From: an uncultured Lachnospiraceae bacterium
GTDB lineage: Bacteria > Bacillota > Clostridia > Lachnospirales > Lachnospiraceae
DNA length: 64,000 nucleotides
Assembly (NCBI GenBank): GCA_910578715.1
Contig: CAJTRL010000001.1
Coordinates: 141,104 to 205,103 of the forward strand
Direction: 5' to 3'
Numbering within the stretch: the first letter of the stretch is position 1; the number at the start of each line of letters is the position of its first letter. A program made the position numbers and the translations under genes. This document shows positions 17,582-25,680 of this stretch, piece after piece. A model generated the notes under the pieces. It did no database searches and had not been told where the DNA came from. It worked only from the letters and a program-made list of their open reading frames with translations.

Positions 17582-18295
17582 ATGGAGAAAATTTCACTGG
17601 CGAAGGAGCTGGCGGGCAATTCCTATCCGGGCAGAGGGATTGTAATCGGAAAATCTGCGGATGGAAAATACGCGGTGACGGCCTATTTTATCATGGGAAG
17701 AAGTGTGAACAGCAGAAACCGCATTTTTGTGGCGGAGGGTGAAGGCATCCGGACACAGGCATATGACCCGGCGAAACTGGAAGACCCAAGCCTTGTGATT
17801 TATGCGCCGGTCAGAGTTCTTGGCAATAAGACGATTGTGACAAACGGCGACCAGACGGATACCATTTACGAGCTGATGGATAAACAGCAGACTTTTGAAC
17901 AGGCTTTGCGGACGAGGACCTTTGAACCGGACGGACCGAATTATACGCCCCGTATCTCCGGCATCATGCACATTGAAAACGGCGGTTATAACTATGCGAT
18001 GTCCATTTTAAAGAGCAGTGAAGGGGACCCTTCCTCCTGTCACCGCTATACCTTTGCTTATGAAACCCCGAAGGCGGGAGAGGGACATTTTATCCATACA
18101 TACAAAGGCGACGGCAATCCGCTTCCGAGCTTCGAAGGGGAACCGACGCTCGTCGGAATCGAAGGAGATATCGACAGTTTTACCCGTATGCTCTGGGAAA
18201 ATCTGAATGAAGAGAATAAAGTATCTCTGTTTGTCAGGTTTATCGAGCTTGAAAGCGGAAAGTATGAGAGCCGCATCGTCAATAAGAATGTCTGA
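17582..18295 (+). CDS. purO: IMP cyclohydrolase, PurO type
   Basis: 237 residues. It matches my memory of PurO-family IMP cyclohydrolases (first known from archaea): NSYPGRGIVIGKSADGKYAV at the start, AYFIMGRSVNSRNRIF, and a late CHRYTFAYETPKAGEGHFIHT. It would close FAICAR to IMP, the last step of de novo purine synthesis. The next gene encodes only the transformylase half of PurH, which strongly supports the assignment because together they replace bifunctional PurH. The RBS is CGGAGG. Confidence 0.85.
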   Translation: MEKISLAKELAGNSYPGRGIVIGKSADGKYAVTAYFIMGRSVNSRNRIFVAEGEGIRTQAYDPAKLEDPSLVIYAPVRVLGNKTIVTNGDQTDTIYELMDKQQTFEQALRTRTFEPDGPNYTPRISGIMHIENGGYNYAMSILKSSEGDPSSCHRYTFAYETPKAGEGHFIHTYKGDGNPLPSFEGEPTLVGIEGDIDSFTRMLWENLNEENKVSLFVRFIELESGKYESRIVNKNV

Positions 18296-18325
18296 ACTTA
18301 GGTTTTGGGCAAGGAGGTTTAGCGA

Positions 18326-19507
18326 ATGAATGAATTAGAGTTGAAATATGGTTGTAATCCGAACCAGAAGCCGTCCAGAATTTTCATGGAAGACGGCGGC
18401 GAACTGCCCATCAAAGTATTGAACGGCAGGCCGGGCTATATCAATTTTCTGGATGCCTTCAATGGCTGGCAGCTTGTGAAAGAACTGAAACAGGCGACCG
18501 GACTTCCGGCGGCGGCGTCTTTTAAACATGTTTCTCCGGCAGGGGCGGCGGTAGGCCTTCCGCTGACGGAAGTGGAGAAAAAAATCTACTGGGTGGACGA
18601 TATGGATATGGAGTTTACGCCGCTTGCAAACGCATACGCGAGAGCGCGCGGTGCGGACAGAATGTCCTCTTTTGGCGATTTTATTTCCCTGTCGGACGTA
18701 TGCGATGCGGCGACTGCCAGAATTATCAAAAGAGAAGTTTCCGACGGCGTCATCGCGCCCGGATATGAGCCGGAAGCTCTGGATATTTTGAAGGCGAAGA
18801 AAAAAGGAAACTATAATGTCATCGAGATAGATGCTTCTTATGTTCCGGCGCCGACGGAGATAAAACAGGTTTTCGGCATCAGCTTTGAACAGGGCAGAAA
18901 CGAATTGAAAATCGACGATGCCTTTTTTGGAAATGTGGTTACGAAGAATCAGGAGATTCCGAAACAGGCTAAAATTGACCTGGCGATTGCTATGATTACG
19001 CTGAAATATACCCAGTCCAACTCCGTCTGCTATGTCAAAGGCGGACAGGCAATCGGCATCGGCGCAGGACAGCAGTCCCGAATCCACTGTACCAGACTCG
19101 CCGGAACCAAAGCGGACAACTGGTTTTTGCGCCAGTCGCCGAAGGTGCTCGGATTACAGTTTATAGACGGCATCGGACGGGCGGACAGGGATAACGCCAT
19201 CGATTTATATATCGGCGAGGACGATATGGACGTGCTGGCCGACGGCGCGTGGCAGAAGACTTTCCGGATAAGGCCCGAAAGATTTACGAGAGAGGAAAAA
19301 AGGGAATGGCTGGATAAAATGAGCGATGTGGCGCTCGGTTCCGACGCTTTCTTCCCATTCGGCGATAACATCGAGCGCGCCCATAAGAGCGGCGTAAAAT
19401 ATGTGGCACAGCCAGGGGGCTCCGTCAGGGACGACAATGTGATTGAAACATGCGATAAATACGGGATGGCGATGTGCTTTACCGGTATCAGACTGTTCCA
19501 TCATTAG
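18326..19507 (+). CDS. purH: Free-standing AICAR transformylase (PurH C-terminal half)
   Basis: 393 residues, too short for bifunctional PurH (about 510) and lacking the MGS-like cyclohydrolase domain. It opens LELKYGCNPNQKPSRIFMED. The catalytic Lys-His is visible in AASFKHVSPAGAAVG, and the C-terminal end has SDAFFPFGDNIERAHKSGVKY and a typical DDNVIETCDKYGMAMCFTG. It transfers a formyl group to AICAR. It is 30 bp after purO, so the two are probably cotranscribed. An intrinsic terminator follows. Confidence 0.93.
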   Translation: MNELELKYGCNPNQKPSRIFMEDGGELPIKVLNGRPGYINFLDAFNGWQLVKELKQATGLPAAASFKHVSPAGAAVGLPLTEVEKKIYWVDDMDMEFTPLANAYARARGADRMSSFGDFISLSDVCDAATARIIKREVSDGVIAPGYEPEALDILKAKKKGNYNVIEIDASYVPAPTEIKQVFGISFEQGRNELKIDDAFFGNVVTKNQEIPKQAKIDLAIAMITLKYTQSNSVCYVKGGQAIGIGAGQQSRIHCTRLAGTKADNWFLRQSPKVLGLQFIDGIGRADRDNAIDLYIGEDDMDVLADGAWQKTFRIRPERFTREEKREWLDKMSDVALGSDAFFPFGDNIERAHKSGVKYVAQPGGSVRDDNVIETCDKYGMAMCFTGIRLFHH

Positions 19508-19563
19508 GGAAAAGCACGATTAAGGGAAATATGATATTAGAGGAAACATAAATTGATTTGCAA

Positions 19564-19591
19564 GGCGCGGGCTTTTGGTCCGCGTCTTTTT
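19564..19591 (+). terminator. Intrinsic terminator of the purO-purH unit
   Basis: A 9-bp stem with G-U pairs (19564-19572 with 19578-19586) is followed by five T. Confidence 0.65.
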
Positions 19592-19912
19592 GCGTGAGCA
19601 ATGAGCTGGGCATGGGGGGATGGCTCTTTTCGGTTCGATTCGTGGATGATGCAAAAATGATGCAAAAATGATGAAACTTTGATGCAGTGAGGATATACTA
19701 TTTTTTTACCGCCCTGATTTTATCAGAAATCTTATATAGAAACAAATTTTATATAGAAATGAACATAGAAAGAATAAATATAGGTATGATTTCATATAAT
19801 TTGCGGAAAATAATGTAAATAAACGGAAACAGCCGGGTAGGTCTGCATCGGAAGATATGCCGGGCAGGTCTGCGCCGGCAGCTTATACCGGATGGGAAAG
19901 GAAGAAAAGCAA
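19592..19912. other. Intergenic region with short direct repeats
   Basis: No gene seen. Bases 19645-19680 contain three spaced copies of ATGATGCAAAA or a close variant, upstream of an AT-rich stretch that probably holds the promoter of the small membrane protein and the deacetylase. These might be an operator. Confidence 0.4.
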
Positions 19913-20053
19913 ATGTATACCGATATGTATATCCGAGGAGAAGGAAAAAATAAAAGAAAAAAGATGCTGAAGGCCGGAGGAATTATTTTATGGGCGCTGA
20001 TGATTGGCATAACGATGTTTCTGACATTCCAGTCAGTTCTCATTACCGGATAA
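19913..20053 (+). CDS. Small single-pass membrane protein (46 aa)
   Basis: A short frame starting at ATG 19913 (AAAGGAAG nine bases upstream; an in-frame ATG at 19892 is also possible). The N-terminus is basic and hydrophilic (RGEGKNKRKKMLKAGG), then comes one hydrophobic segment (IILWALMIGITMFLTFQSVLI). It ends 37 bp before the deacetylase gene and may be its first cotranscribed gene. Function unknown. Confidence 0.6.
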   Translation: MYTDMYIRGEGKNKRKKMLKAGGIILWALMIGITMFLTFQSVLITG

Positions 20054-20090
20054 ATCGTGATAAAATGAATACCAAAGAGGATAGGAAGCC

Positions 20091-21134
20091 ATGAAAAGGA
20101 AAAATTTATTGCTGGCCTGTATGTGTGCCGTTTTTTTGACAGGATGCGGAAATCATAATGAAAGCGCTCAGGCCGCGGGAGAAAGCGCAGCCAGCAGCAC
20201 TGCGGAAATGGGAACGGAAACGGCGGGAATATCGGAAGGCACCGGGGAAGCGGGAACGGAGAGCGCGGGAACGCCGGAAGGCGCCGAGACGGCCGGAACG
20301 GCGGAGGACGCCGGGGAAACAGGCGTGGAGGCAGCAGAAGCAGAGAACGCGGGAACACCGGAAAGAGTCGGGACACCGGGCACAGAGTCGCCGGGAGAAT
20401 TGGGAGGCAATGCGGCGGAAGGAACGGCGCAGAAACCAGCCTTTGTCTTTGGCGATAAGGCAACAATGAACAACAATGTAAACGGAAGGGAGCTTCCGAT
20501 TTACTGTGTCGAGACGGAGGAAAAGAAAATTGCGCTCAGTTTTGACGCCGCCTGGGGAAATGAAGATACGGCGGAGCTTCTTGCCATTTTAAAAGAGCAT
20601 GATTTACATGTTACCTTTTTTATGACCGGAGGATGGGTGGAGAGCTATCCCGAAGACGTAAAAGCGATTCTGGAGGCTGGGCATGACCTCGGCAATCACA
20701 GCGAAAATCATAAGAATATGAGCGAACTGTCCGATGAGGAAAAGAAAGAAGAGATTCTGTCGGTTCACCAAAAAGTAAAGGAAATTACGGGTTATGACAT
20801 GTTTCTTTTCAGGCCGCCGTACGGGGATTACGATAACGCGCTGATAGACGTTTTAAAAGACTGCGGATATTATGGGATTCAGTGGGACGTGGATTCTCTT
20901 GACTGGAAAAACGAGGGCGTGGAGGCGATTCTCGAAACGGTAACGGAGCATAAGAATCTTGGAAACGGAAGTATCATTCTCTGCCATAACGGCGGAGAGT
21001 ATACGGCGGAAGCGCTGGATGAGCTGATTCTTGCGCTGGAAGCCCAGGGCTATGAAATTGTGCCTGTTTCAGAGTTGATTTACCCGGACAACTATCATAT
21101 GGACATACAGGGAAGGCAGATTGCGGATGAGTGA
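20091..21134 (+). CDS. Polysaccharide deacetylase (NodB-type) lipoprotein
   Basis: 347 residues. The signal peptide and lipobox end at Cys19 (FLTGC). A linker of about 100 residues of Ala/Gly/Glu/Thr repeats (units like AGTPEG and ETAGTAED) follows, then a NodB domain. Its motif 1 is LSFDAAWGNEDT, with the Asp pair partly replaced, as in PdaA/PdaB-like enzymes. Motif 2 is GHDLGNHSENH, with both metal His. Motif 3 is LFRPPYGDY. It probably deacetylates peptidoglycan or another surface glycan. Confidence 0.9.
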   Translation: MKRKNLLLACMCAVFLTGCGNHNESAQAAGESAASSTAEMGTETAGISEGTGEAGTESAGTPEGAETAGTAEDAGETGVEAAEAENAGTPERVGTPGTESPGELGGNAAEGTAQKPAFVFGDKATMNNNVNGRELPIYCVETEEKKIALSFDAAWGNEDTAELLAILKEHDLHVTFFMTGGWVESYPEDVKAILEAGHDLGNHSENHKNMSELSDEEKKEEILSVHQKVKEITGYDMFLFRPPYGDYDNALIDVLKDCGYYGIQWDVDSLDWKNEGVEAILETVTEHKNLGNGSIILCHNGGEYTAEALDELILALEAQGYEIVPVSELIYPDNYHMDIQGRQIADE

Positions 21135-21187
21135 CGGCTGGTACTGTACATTGGCGGGCTGTGCACTGGGACGCGGTTTCACATGGA

Positions 21188-21883
21188 TTAGCGTAAAGCC
21201 AGATAGTTTTGCTTCGCAAACAGCCCCCAGTTTTCATATCCGGCGGTTTTCAAGTCATCTCCGAGATGGGAATAATCGTTTAAGCGGCCGATTTTATATG
21301 CAGGGCCTTCTGCCTCCCGGATGAGTTCTGTCAATGCGGTGTTTTCCATCCAGTTTAAAAAATTGATATCTTCATCCGGGCGGTCCAAAAGCAGATTTGT
21401 CAGGATTCTCAGAGTGATGCCGTGGGAGACGATAAGAATGTTTTCAGCGGCATTTTCCTGGTTCAGATATTGTTCCGCAAAATTCTTACACCGCCTTCTG
21501 ACGTCCTGATAAGATTCTCCGCCAGGCGCCTGAAGAGAGGATAGTTTTTCGTCTAAATCAACATCGGGATATTCCCGTCGCCGCTCTTCCCAGGACATTC
21601 CTTCTAACAATCCCAAATCCATCTCTTTTAAAAAAGCGGTTTCTATAATCCGGGCGTTTTCCTGTCCGATGCAGCGCAGTATTTCGGACAGGGTCTGTCT
21701 TGCCCTGGCAAGGGAACTGCAGTAAGCGGTTACGGGTTTTCCGTCCAGCTCGGAACGAAGTTTTGTTCCGATGCACAGGGACTGCCGGAGACCCTTTTCC
21801 GTCAGTTCAAAATCCGTGGTGGAAATGATTTTTCCTTTGGTATTTCCATAGCTTTCCGCATGGCGAATTAAATAAAGTTTCAT
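21188..21883 (-). CDS. Histidine phosphatase (phosphoglycerate mutase-like)
   Basis: 231 residues. The N-terminal MKLYLIRHAESYGNTKGKI carries the catalytic RHG-type motif (here RHA). The second catalytic His is in ILIVSHGITLRIL, and Glu is in FLKEMDLGLLEGMSWEER. Members include cofactor-dependent mutases, cobalamin phosphatases and general phosphatases; the substrate cannot be told here. It converges on the deacetylase gene. Confidence 0.88.
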   Translation of the reverse strand: MKLYLIRHAESYGNTKGKIISTTDFELTEKGLRQSLCIGTKLRSELDGKPVTAYCSSLARARQTLSEILRCIGQENARIIETAFLKEMDLGLLEGMSWEERRREYPDVDLDEKLSSLQAPGGESYQDVRRRCKNFAEQYLNQENAAENILIVSHGITLRILTNLLLDRPDEDINFLNWMENTALTELIREAEGPAYKIGRLNDYSHLGDDLKTAGYENWGLFAKQNYLALR

Positions 21884-22055
21884 ATGGCCTCTGTTTTATA
21901 AATATTCTTTTGTTTTGGAGTCCCATATATCTTATCACATAGCCTTTATTTTTAACAAGCGGATTTTCTCCCGGCCTGTATGTCTGCGGAACGCATGCCG
22001 CGGAAGCGAATGACATAACTGCGCATCCCGGATAAACTGCGTGCCATAACAGCCG

Positions 22056-22071
22056 ACAATAACTGGCGCAA
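22056..22071 (+). repeat. Left direct repeat of the element (candidate att site)
   Basis: ACAATAACTGGCGCAA is identical to 32116-32131 in the same orientation. Both copies are preceded by CCGAC; the right copy has two extra bases between, so the shared block is about 21 bp. Confidence 0.7.
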
Positions 22072-22374
22072 GGTAAATTGCAACAATAAAATAAAGATTC
22101 TAAAAAAATTGGGAAATCTGCATAAAAAAAACAGGCTGTTTTCTCCCGGATGCGGGGACTGTACAGCCTGTTTTCTTGTATGTTTTTACCAAAAGAGAAA
22201 AAGAAGGTATAGGAAATAAAGGTATTTTTGATACCATTCCTAACCCCTTCCGGTAATTACTAGATTCGTGAAAAACCTCATCAAGTAATTATAACGGCGT
22301 CCCCTTCCCCGATTCCCGGGGGACTGCAAGACGCGATGCCGCTCCATGGCCACGGGATGTTTTCACCGCATAAC
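22072..22374. other. Non-coding left end of the element with stacked hairpins
   Basis: No gene seen. It holds the transposase terminator (22124-22174). A nested hairpin lies at about 22204-22252 (TAGGAA/TTCCTA around GGTAT/ATACC, closed by GAAGG/CCTTC). TAATTACT pairs with AGTAATTA near 22254-22290, and GTCCCC with GGGGAC near 22291-22326. These could be transposase binding sites, a complementary-strand origin or a packaging signal; the sequence does not decide. Confidence 0.5.
22124..22174 (-). terminator. Intrinsic terminator of the transposase gene
   Basis: On the minus strand a perfect 11-bp stem (22164-22174 with 22128-22138) is followed by a T-run (the A-run at 22124-22130). It lies 200 bp downstream of the transposase stop. 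Confidence 0.75.
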
Positions 22375-23406
22375 TTATAACGCAGACTGGAAGATTTCCC
22401 TGTAAGCGTTACTGCTTAAACCGCCCAGTATTTTACGCGGATAGTTGTTAATCCATGCTTCAACTGTTTCAACCTGTTTCTTCGATACATCATCAAAATT
22501 GATGCCTTTTGGGAAAAATCTCCGAATCATCCGGTTAATATTTTCGTTTGTGCCCCGTTCCCAACTGCTGTACGGGTGGCAGTAGTAGACAGTCGTCCGG
22601 GAACCCTTCGTATATCTGCTTTTCTCAATGCCTTTACTGTCAAGGAACTCCACGCCGTTGTCACAGGTGATGGTTTTGAACTTTTCCCGGAAAACCTTAC
22701 TGCCGTATTTTCGTTCAAGCATGTTCAGCGCATGAACAGTTGAAGATGCCTTTTTATTTTTCATTTTCAGAATGATTTCTTCCCGTGTCATTCTCTCGGA
22801 AAGCACCAGTAGACAGGCTTTCCCTTTTCCCTGTCCGCCAACAACGGTATCCATTTCCCAGTGTCCATACTGGTCTCTGTTATTTACTGTATTTGAACGT
22901 TCTTCTATGGAACGGCCTTTCCGGTTGTTCAAAGCAACACGGGAAATTTCTTTCTTTTTCTTCCCTTTTTCCTTTTTATAGGTCAGGTCCTCATTTGAAA
23001 CATTTAAAAACAACCCCATATCCAGATAGTTGTAAATAGTTTTAAAGCAGAGAGATGTTTTAAAATGTATTCCTTCATTTTTCATGTGCTGGATAAGGGC
23101 TTCCGGGGAATATTTTTTATCTTTTATCATATGTTCAATGTAGGCGGCAAACTCATGGTCTGAACCAATTTTGAGATTGCGGCCGCGATTAGAGACAGAT
23201 TTTTCATAAGTCATTTGAGCATAGTCAGCTTTATAAACATAGTGTTCTTTTAGTAAATAATCGAGCTGTTTCACAGTACCACGTTTAATTTCCTTGTAAA
23301 GTGTGTTGTATTTTATGCCAAGCAGTTTTGCAATGCGCGGGACGGCATATTTTTCTTGCAGAAGTATTTCAATTGTGTAACGTTGTCTTTCCAGTATATA
23401 TCCCAT
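22375..23406 (-). CDS. IS30-family DDE transposase, likely integration enzyme of the element
   Basis: 343 residues with the IS30 layout. The N-terminal HTH is ILERQRYTIEILLQEKYAVPRIAKLLGIKYNTLYKEIKRG. The catalytic DDE is in HWEMDTVVGG, TITCDNGVEF and YSSWERGTNENIN. The C-terminus PKGINFDDVSKKQVETVEAWIN is characteristic. It lies inside the direct repeats that bound the phage-like region and is oriented outwards. Spiroplasma filamentous phages carry IS30-type transposases, and published surveys of inoviruses report transposases used for integration, so I infer this role. I saw no classical IS30 inverted repeats tightly around the gene, which argues against a simple inserted IS copy. Confidence 0.85.
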   Translation of the reverse strand: MGYILERQRYTIEILLQEKYAVPRIAKLLGIKYNTLYKEIKRGTVKQLDYLLKEHYVYKADYAQMTYEKSVSNRGRNLKIGSDHEFAAYIEHMIKDKKYSPEALIQHMKNEGIHFKTSLCFKTIYNYLDMGLFLNVSNEDLTYKKEKGKKKKEISRVALNNRKGRSIEERSNTVNNRDQYGHWEMDTVVGGQGKGKACLLVLSERMTREEIILKMKNKKASSTVHALNMLERKYGSKVFREKFKTITCDNGVEFLDSKGIEKSRYTKGSRTTVYYCHPYSSWERGTNENINRMIRRFFPKGINFDDVSKKQVETVEAWINNYPRKILGGLSSNAYREIFQSAL

Positions 23407-23440
23407 AACAGCAGACTTCCCCCTTTTTTCCGAGGCTGCC

Positions 23441-23505
23441 AGAAAAAGAAATATTTATAAAGGGTATATAAACGCTGCGCGCCCTTTACAAATATTCCTT
23501 TTTCT
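23441..23505. repeat. 24-bp stem-loop upstream of the transposase
   Basis: 23441-23464 pairs with 23482-23505 at 22 of 24 positions, with a 17-base loop. It lies just 5' of the transposase gene. It could be an operator, a transposase site or a single-strand origin. Confidence 0.75.
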
Positions 23506-23600
23506 GTTTCTGAAAATCCACGTCATGTACAGTTTAAAACTGCCAAAAAGTTTCCTGCTGAATCATTTCATTTGTAACCGTCAGGTTTTCTAAGGCGTCC

Positions 23601-23900
23601 GTTTTTGAAACTGTTTCTTTCTGTTCTCCTTATATTCTGTCTTCATATATCGCTTTCTGTCGTATTTGCTTAAAGCAGCATAAATTATCCGTCTGTAAAA
23701 ATCAAGCACCGTAAAAATTTTTTAGAAGCATAAAAATTTTTATCTATTTATTTAAAAACATGAAAAGCGGGTTTTTAAATAAATTGCTTGATTTTCCCAT
23801 CCGGATAATTTAAAAAACGCTGCACGCAAACCCGAAAGAAAGCGATACACGAAGCCAGAATAAAAGAAAGGAGAACAGAAAGGAAACATTTTCAAAAACT
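23601..23900. repeat. 300-bp imperfect inverted repeat (giant hairpin) in the element
   Basis: The left arm (about 23601-23712) and right arm (about 23784-23900) are near reverse complements over more than 100 bases. Matching blocks in order are TTTTTGAAA, TTTCTGTTCTCC, TATCGCTTTCT, GCAGC, AAATTATCC and AATCAAGCA. The tip contains a perfect 14-bp stem (23746-23759 with 23771-23784). No gene lies here. In an ssDNA genome this would fold into one long duplex, as expected of a packaging signal or complementary-strand origin. Confidence 0.8.
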
Positions 23901-23996
23901 ACATACGACGCGCCCCTCAGAGAAGCTCAACCAAAGCCAGAGGGGGAAACGAAAAACGATGACCTAGCGACGGAACGGGGAGAAAGGATACAAGAT

Positions 23997-24185
23997 ATGA
24001 CAAAAAAGCAAAGGGAAAATTTAGAAAAAAATTCAATCATGAAAATGGAGCTGACACCTTATTCTTTAACAAATGATTCTGTTGCATACAGGGCCGGATA
24101 TATAAGAGCTTTACAGGATTTACAAGTTATTGACGGGCTGACGGCCGCAAGAATGATAATAAAAATCGAAAAAATGGACTGGTAA
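23997..24185 (+). CDS. Small element protein of unknown function (62 aa)
   Basis: 62 residues, hydrophilic N-terminus, then VAYRAGYIRALQDLQVIDGLTAARMIIKIEK, predicted mostly helical. The RBS is GAGAAAGGA. First of three small + strand genes, opposite in direction to the structural genes. A leader with GACCTAGCG and CGGGGAGAAAG precedes it and is repeated before the next gene. Not recognised; possibly an early regulator or host-takeover protein. Confidence 0.6.
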   Translation: MTKKQRENLEKNSIMKMELTPYSLTNDSVAYRAGYIRALQDLQVIDGLTAARMIIKIEKMDW

Positions 24186-24232
24186 AAAAAGAGCTGACCT
24201 AGCGGCAAAACCGGGGAGAAAGAAGGAAAAAT

Positions 24233-24388
24233 ATGAAATATACTTACTCTAAAAGTTTAAATGATATGGTAGTAGAGTCATTTTATTGGAATGGCCGTCA
24301 TTATACATGGCATGATGAAGACTGTGTATATTATAATGACGAAACTGATGAAGATTATTGGATGACAGTTCCCGACGATGCTTATTAA
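24233..24388 (+). CDS. Small acidic aromatic-rich protein (51 aa)
   Basis: The frame from ATG 24233 encodes 51 residues rich in Asp, Tyr and Trp (VESFYWNGRHYTWHDEDCVY, then ETDEDYWMTVPDD). The RBS is GAGAAAGAAGG, inside the second copy of the GACCTAGCG...CGGGGAGAAAG leader. The acidic, aromatic composition would suit a DNA-mimic or inhibitor, but this is speculation. Confidence 0.55.
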   Translation: MKYTYSKSLNDMVVESFYWNGRHYTWHDEDCVYYNDETDEDYWMTVPDDAY

Positions 24389-24448
24389 AACAGTTGACGA
24401 CAGGAAAGGAGAAAGCCTATAATATCCCTTAGAAAGGGATGGGGCAGA

Positions 24449-24613
24449 ATGGAAAGGATGACAAATAAACAGTTGCAATTTATTACATGGCTGATAACAA
24501 CAGCAACAGACAAATGCCAGACAATAGAGGAAGTTAGGGAGCTCAACAGGGAAATCAGACGGCATTCAGACGGACTGTTGGAAGAAGAACTGGAAGAAAA
24601 ACAAAAAGAGTAG
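24449..24613 (+). CDS. Small helical protein (54 aa)
   Basis: The frame from ATG 24449 encodes 54 residues: MTNKQLQFITWLITTATDKC, then a strongly helical acidic tail (REIRRHSDGLLEEELEEKQ). The first part resembles a short helical DNA-associated protein. It ends inside a bidirectional terminator that separates it from rep. Function unknown. Confidence 0.55.
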   Translation: MERMTNKQLQFITWLITTATDKCQTIEEVRELNREIRRHSDGLLEEELEEKQKE

Positions 24614-24629
24614 GCGCGGGCCTACTCTT
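24606..24629. terminator. Bidirectional terminator between the small + genes and rep
   Basis: A perfect 10-bp stem (24606-24615 with 24620-24629), with T-rich flank on the + strand and A-rich flank that reads TTTTTG on the minus strand, so it can stop transcription from both sides. Confidence 0.75.
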
Positions 24630-24633
24630 TATT

Positions 24634-25656
24634 CTAGTCTAAATCCAAAACTTCCTGAAAAGGAATTTCCGGATAGTTTTCTATCTGTGCGTATTCCTCC
24701 GGGGAATGGAATCCATACAGGAAATCATGCACCGATTCGCATCGGATAAGGCCGTTCGGGCCAAATGTTTTCACAGTGCCGATTCTCCGGAGAAAGGCAT
24801 TCCATGTCTCTTCATATTCCCGCTGGATATTGACATACTGGTCTTTTAAGGACATATTGCTGGTGATGTAGACTTTCGTATAACAGGCTACCTTATTGTT
24901 ATAGCGGCAGGGAAGGTCTAGCGGGTAGCCGTCGAGATAGTTAAGCATATCCTGTATTTTGATGTTTGAATGGAACTCCTCAAAAATCAGGATGTCCTGT
25001 CCTTTGTAGGTATCAAAGGGGTGTTTATAATCCGTGACCCGGTAAACGTTTTCATAACCGTAGCGTTCCATGATAGTTCTTGTCTTTCCGGTTGCTGTTT
25101 TGCCAAACCAGTATTCCGTTTCCAGTTCCCGGAATTTATTCTTAAATTCTTCCGCGCGGAGCACCTGGCGGCAGTTCTCTATCTTTTCAAGCTGTAACAT
25201 ATAGGCCGGGTTGCTTTCGAGAATATCGTAATTGCTTAACCCGTCTTTTATCATGGAGTAAAGAGCGTTCAGGTCGTTGCGTTTCCCCTGTTCTTCTATG
25301 GGGCATTCGCCAAATTCCTCAAAGGTGTTGTGAAGGTTCGTTTCTTCCTTATCGGTGTTTTTGTATTTCCCTTCCTTGCGTATGTAATCCCGGTTTTCCT
25401 GTGTGGTGCCGCGGCAGTAGTCGATATGGGCGGTGGGGAATTTATTTTTCACCATTTGAAACCGCATGGTATTCTGCCGATAGATAAAAAGATGCGTGTG
25501 GTAGGTGCCTTCTTTTCCGATTTCGTCACACATACACCAGTAATCAAGATTTTTTATGGTGGAAAGGGCGGCTTTTATGTTATCATGAGAAAACCCGAAC
25601 TTTTCCGGATTATTGAAAGTGAGCAGCCACTTTCTCGACTGTGTCCTGTCATTCAT
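24634..25656 (-). CDS. rep: CRESS-DNA-virus-type replication initiator (HUH endonuclease + SF3 helicase)
   Basis: 340 residues. The HUH endonuclease comes first: motif I is LLTFNNPE (11-18), motif II is HTHLF (53-57), motif III is YIRKEG with catalytic Tyr91. A superfamily 3 helicase follows: Walker A GKTATGKT (185-192), Walker B DILIFEEF (221-228), motif C YITSN (263-267) and an arginine-rich end. This order and these motifs are those of circovirus, geminivirus and bacterial pCRESS plasmid Reps, not of the Rep families I know from filamentous phages. It would nick the stem-loop origin just upstream and unwind the genome during rolling-circle replication. The RBS is GGGGGT. Confidence 0.93.
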   Translation of the reverse strand: MNDRTQSRKWLLTFNNPEKFGFSHDNIKAALSTIKNLDYWCMCDEIGKEGTYHTHLFIYRQNTMRFQMVKNKFPTAHIDYCRGTTQENRDYIRKEGKYKNTDKEETNLHNTFEEFGECPIEEQGKRNDLNALYSMIKDGLSNYDILESNPAYMLQLEKIENCRQVLRAEEFKNKFRELETEYWFGKTATGKTRTIMERYGYENVYRVTDYKHPFDTYKGQDILIFEEFHSNIKIQDMLNYLDGYPLDLPCRYNNKVACYTKVYITSNMSLKDQYVNIQREYEETWNAFLRRIGTVKTFGPNGLIRCESVHDFLYGFHSPEEYAQIENYPEIPFQEVLDLD

Positions 25657-25680
25657 TTTTACCCCCGTAAATCTTCCGAA

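Noticed and set aside
19592..19615. A third copy of repeat family B (GTGAGCAATGAGCTGGGCATG)
   Set aside because: Only about 15 bases resemble the first block and the later blocks are missing, so similarity may be chance.
22056..22085. A dif site for XerCD integration of the phage-like element
   Set aside because: The repeat ACAATAACTGGCGCAA does not show the two 11-bp arms and 6-bp centre of a dif site, and a transposase is present instead.
22375..23406. An independent IS30 insertion sequence unrelated to the element
   Set aside because: I found no matching inverted repeats close to both sides of the gene, and it lies inside the outer direct repeats. A separate IS cannot be fully excluded without aligning relatives.
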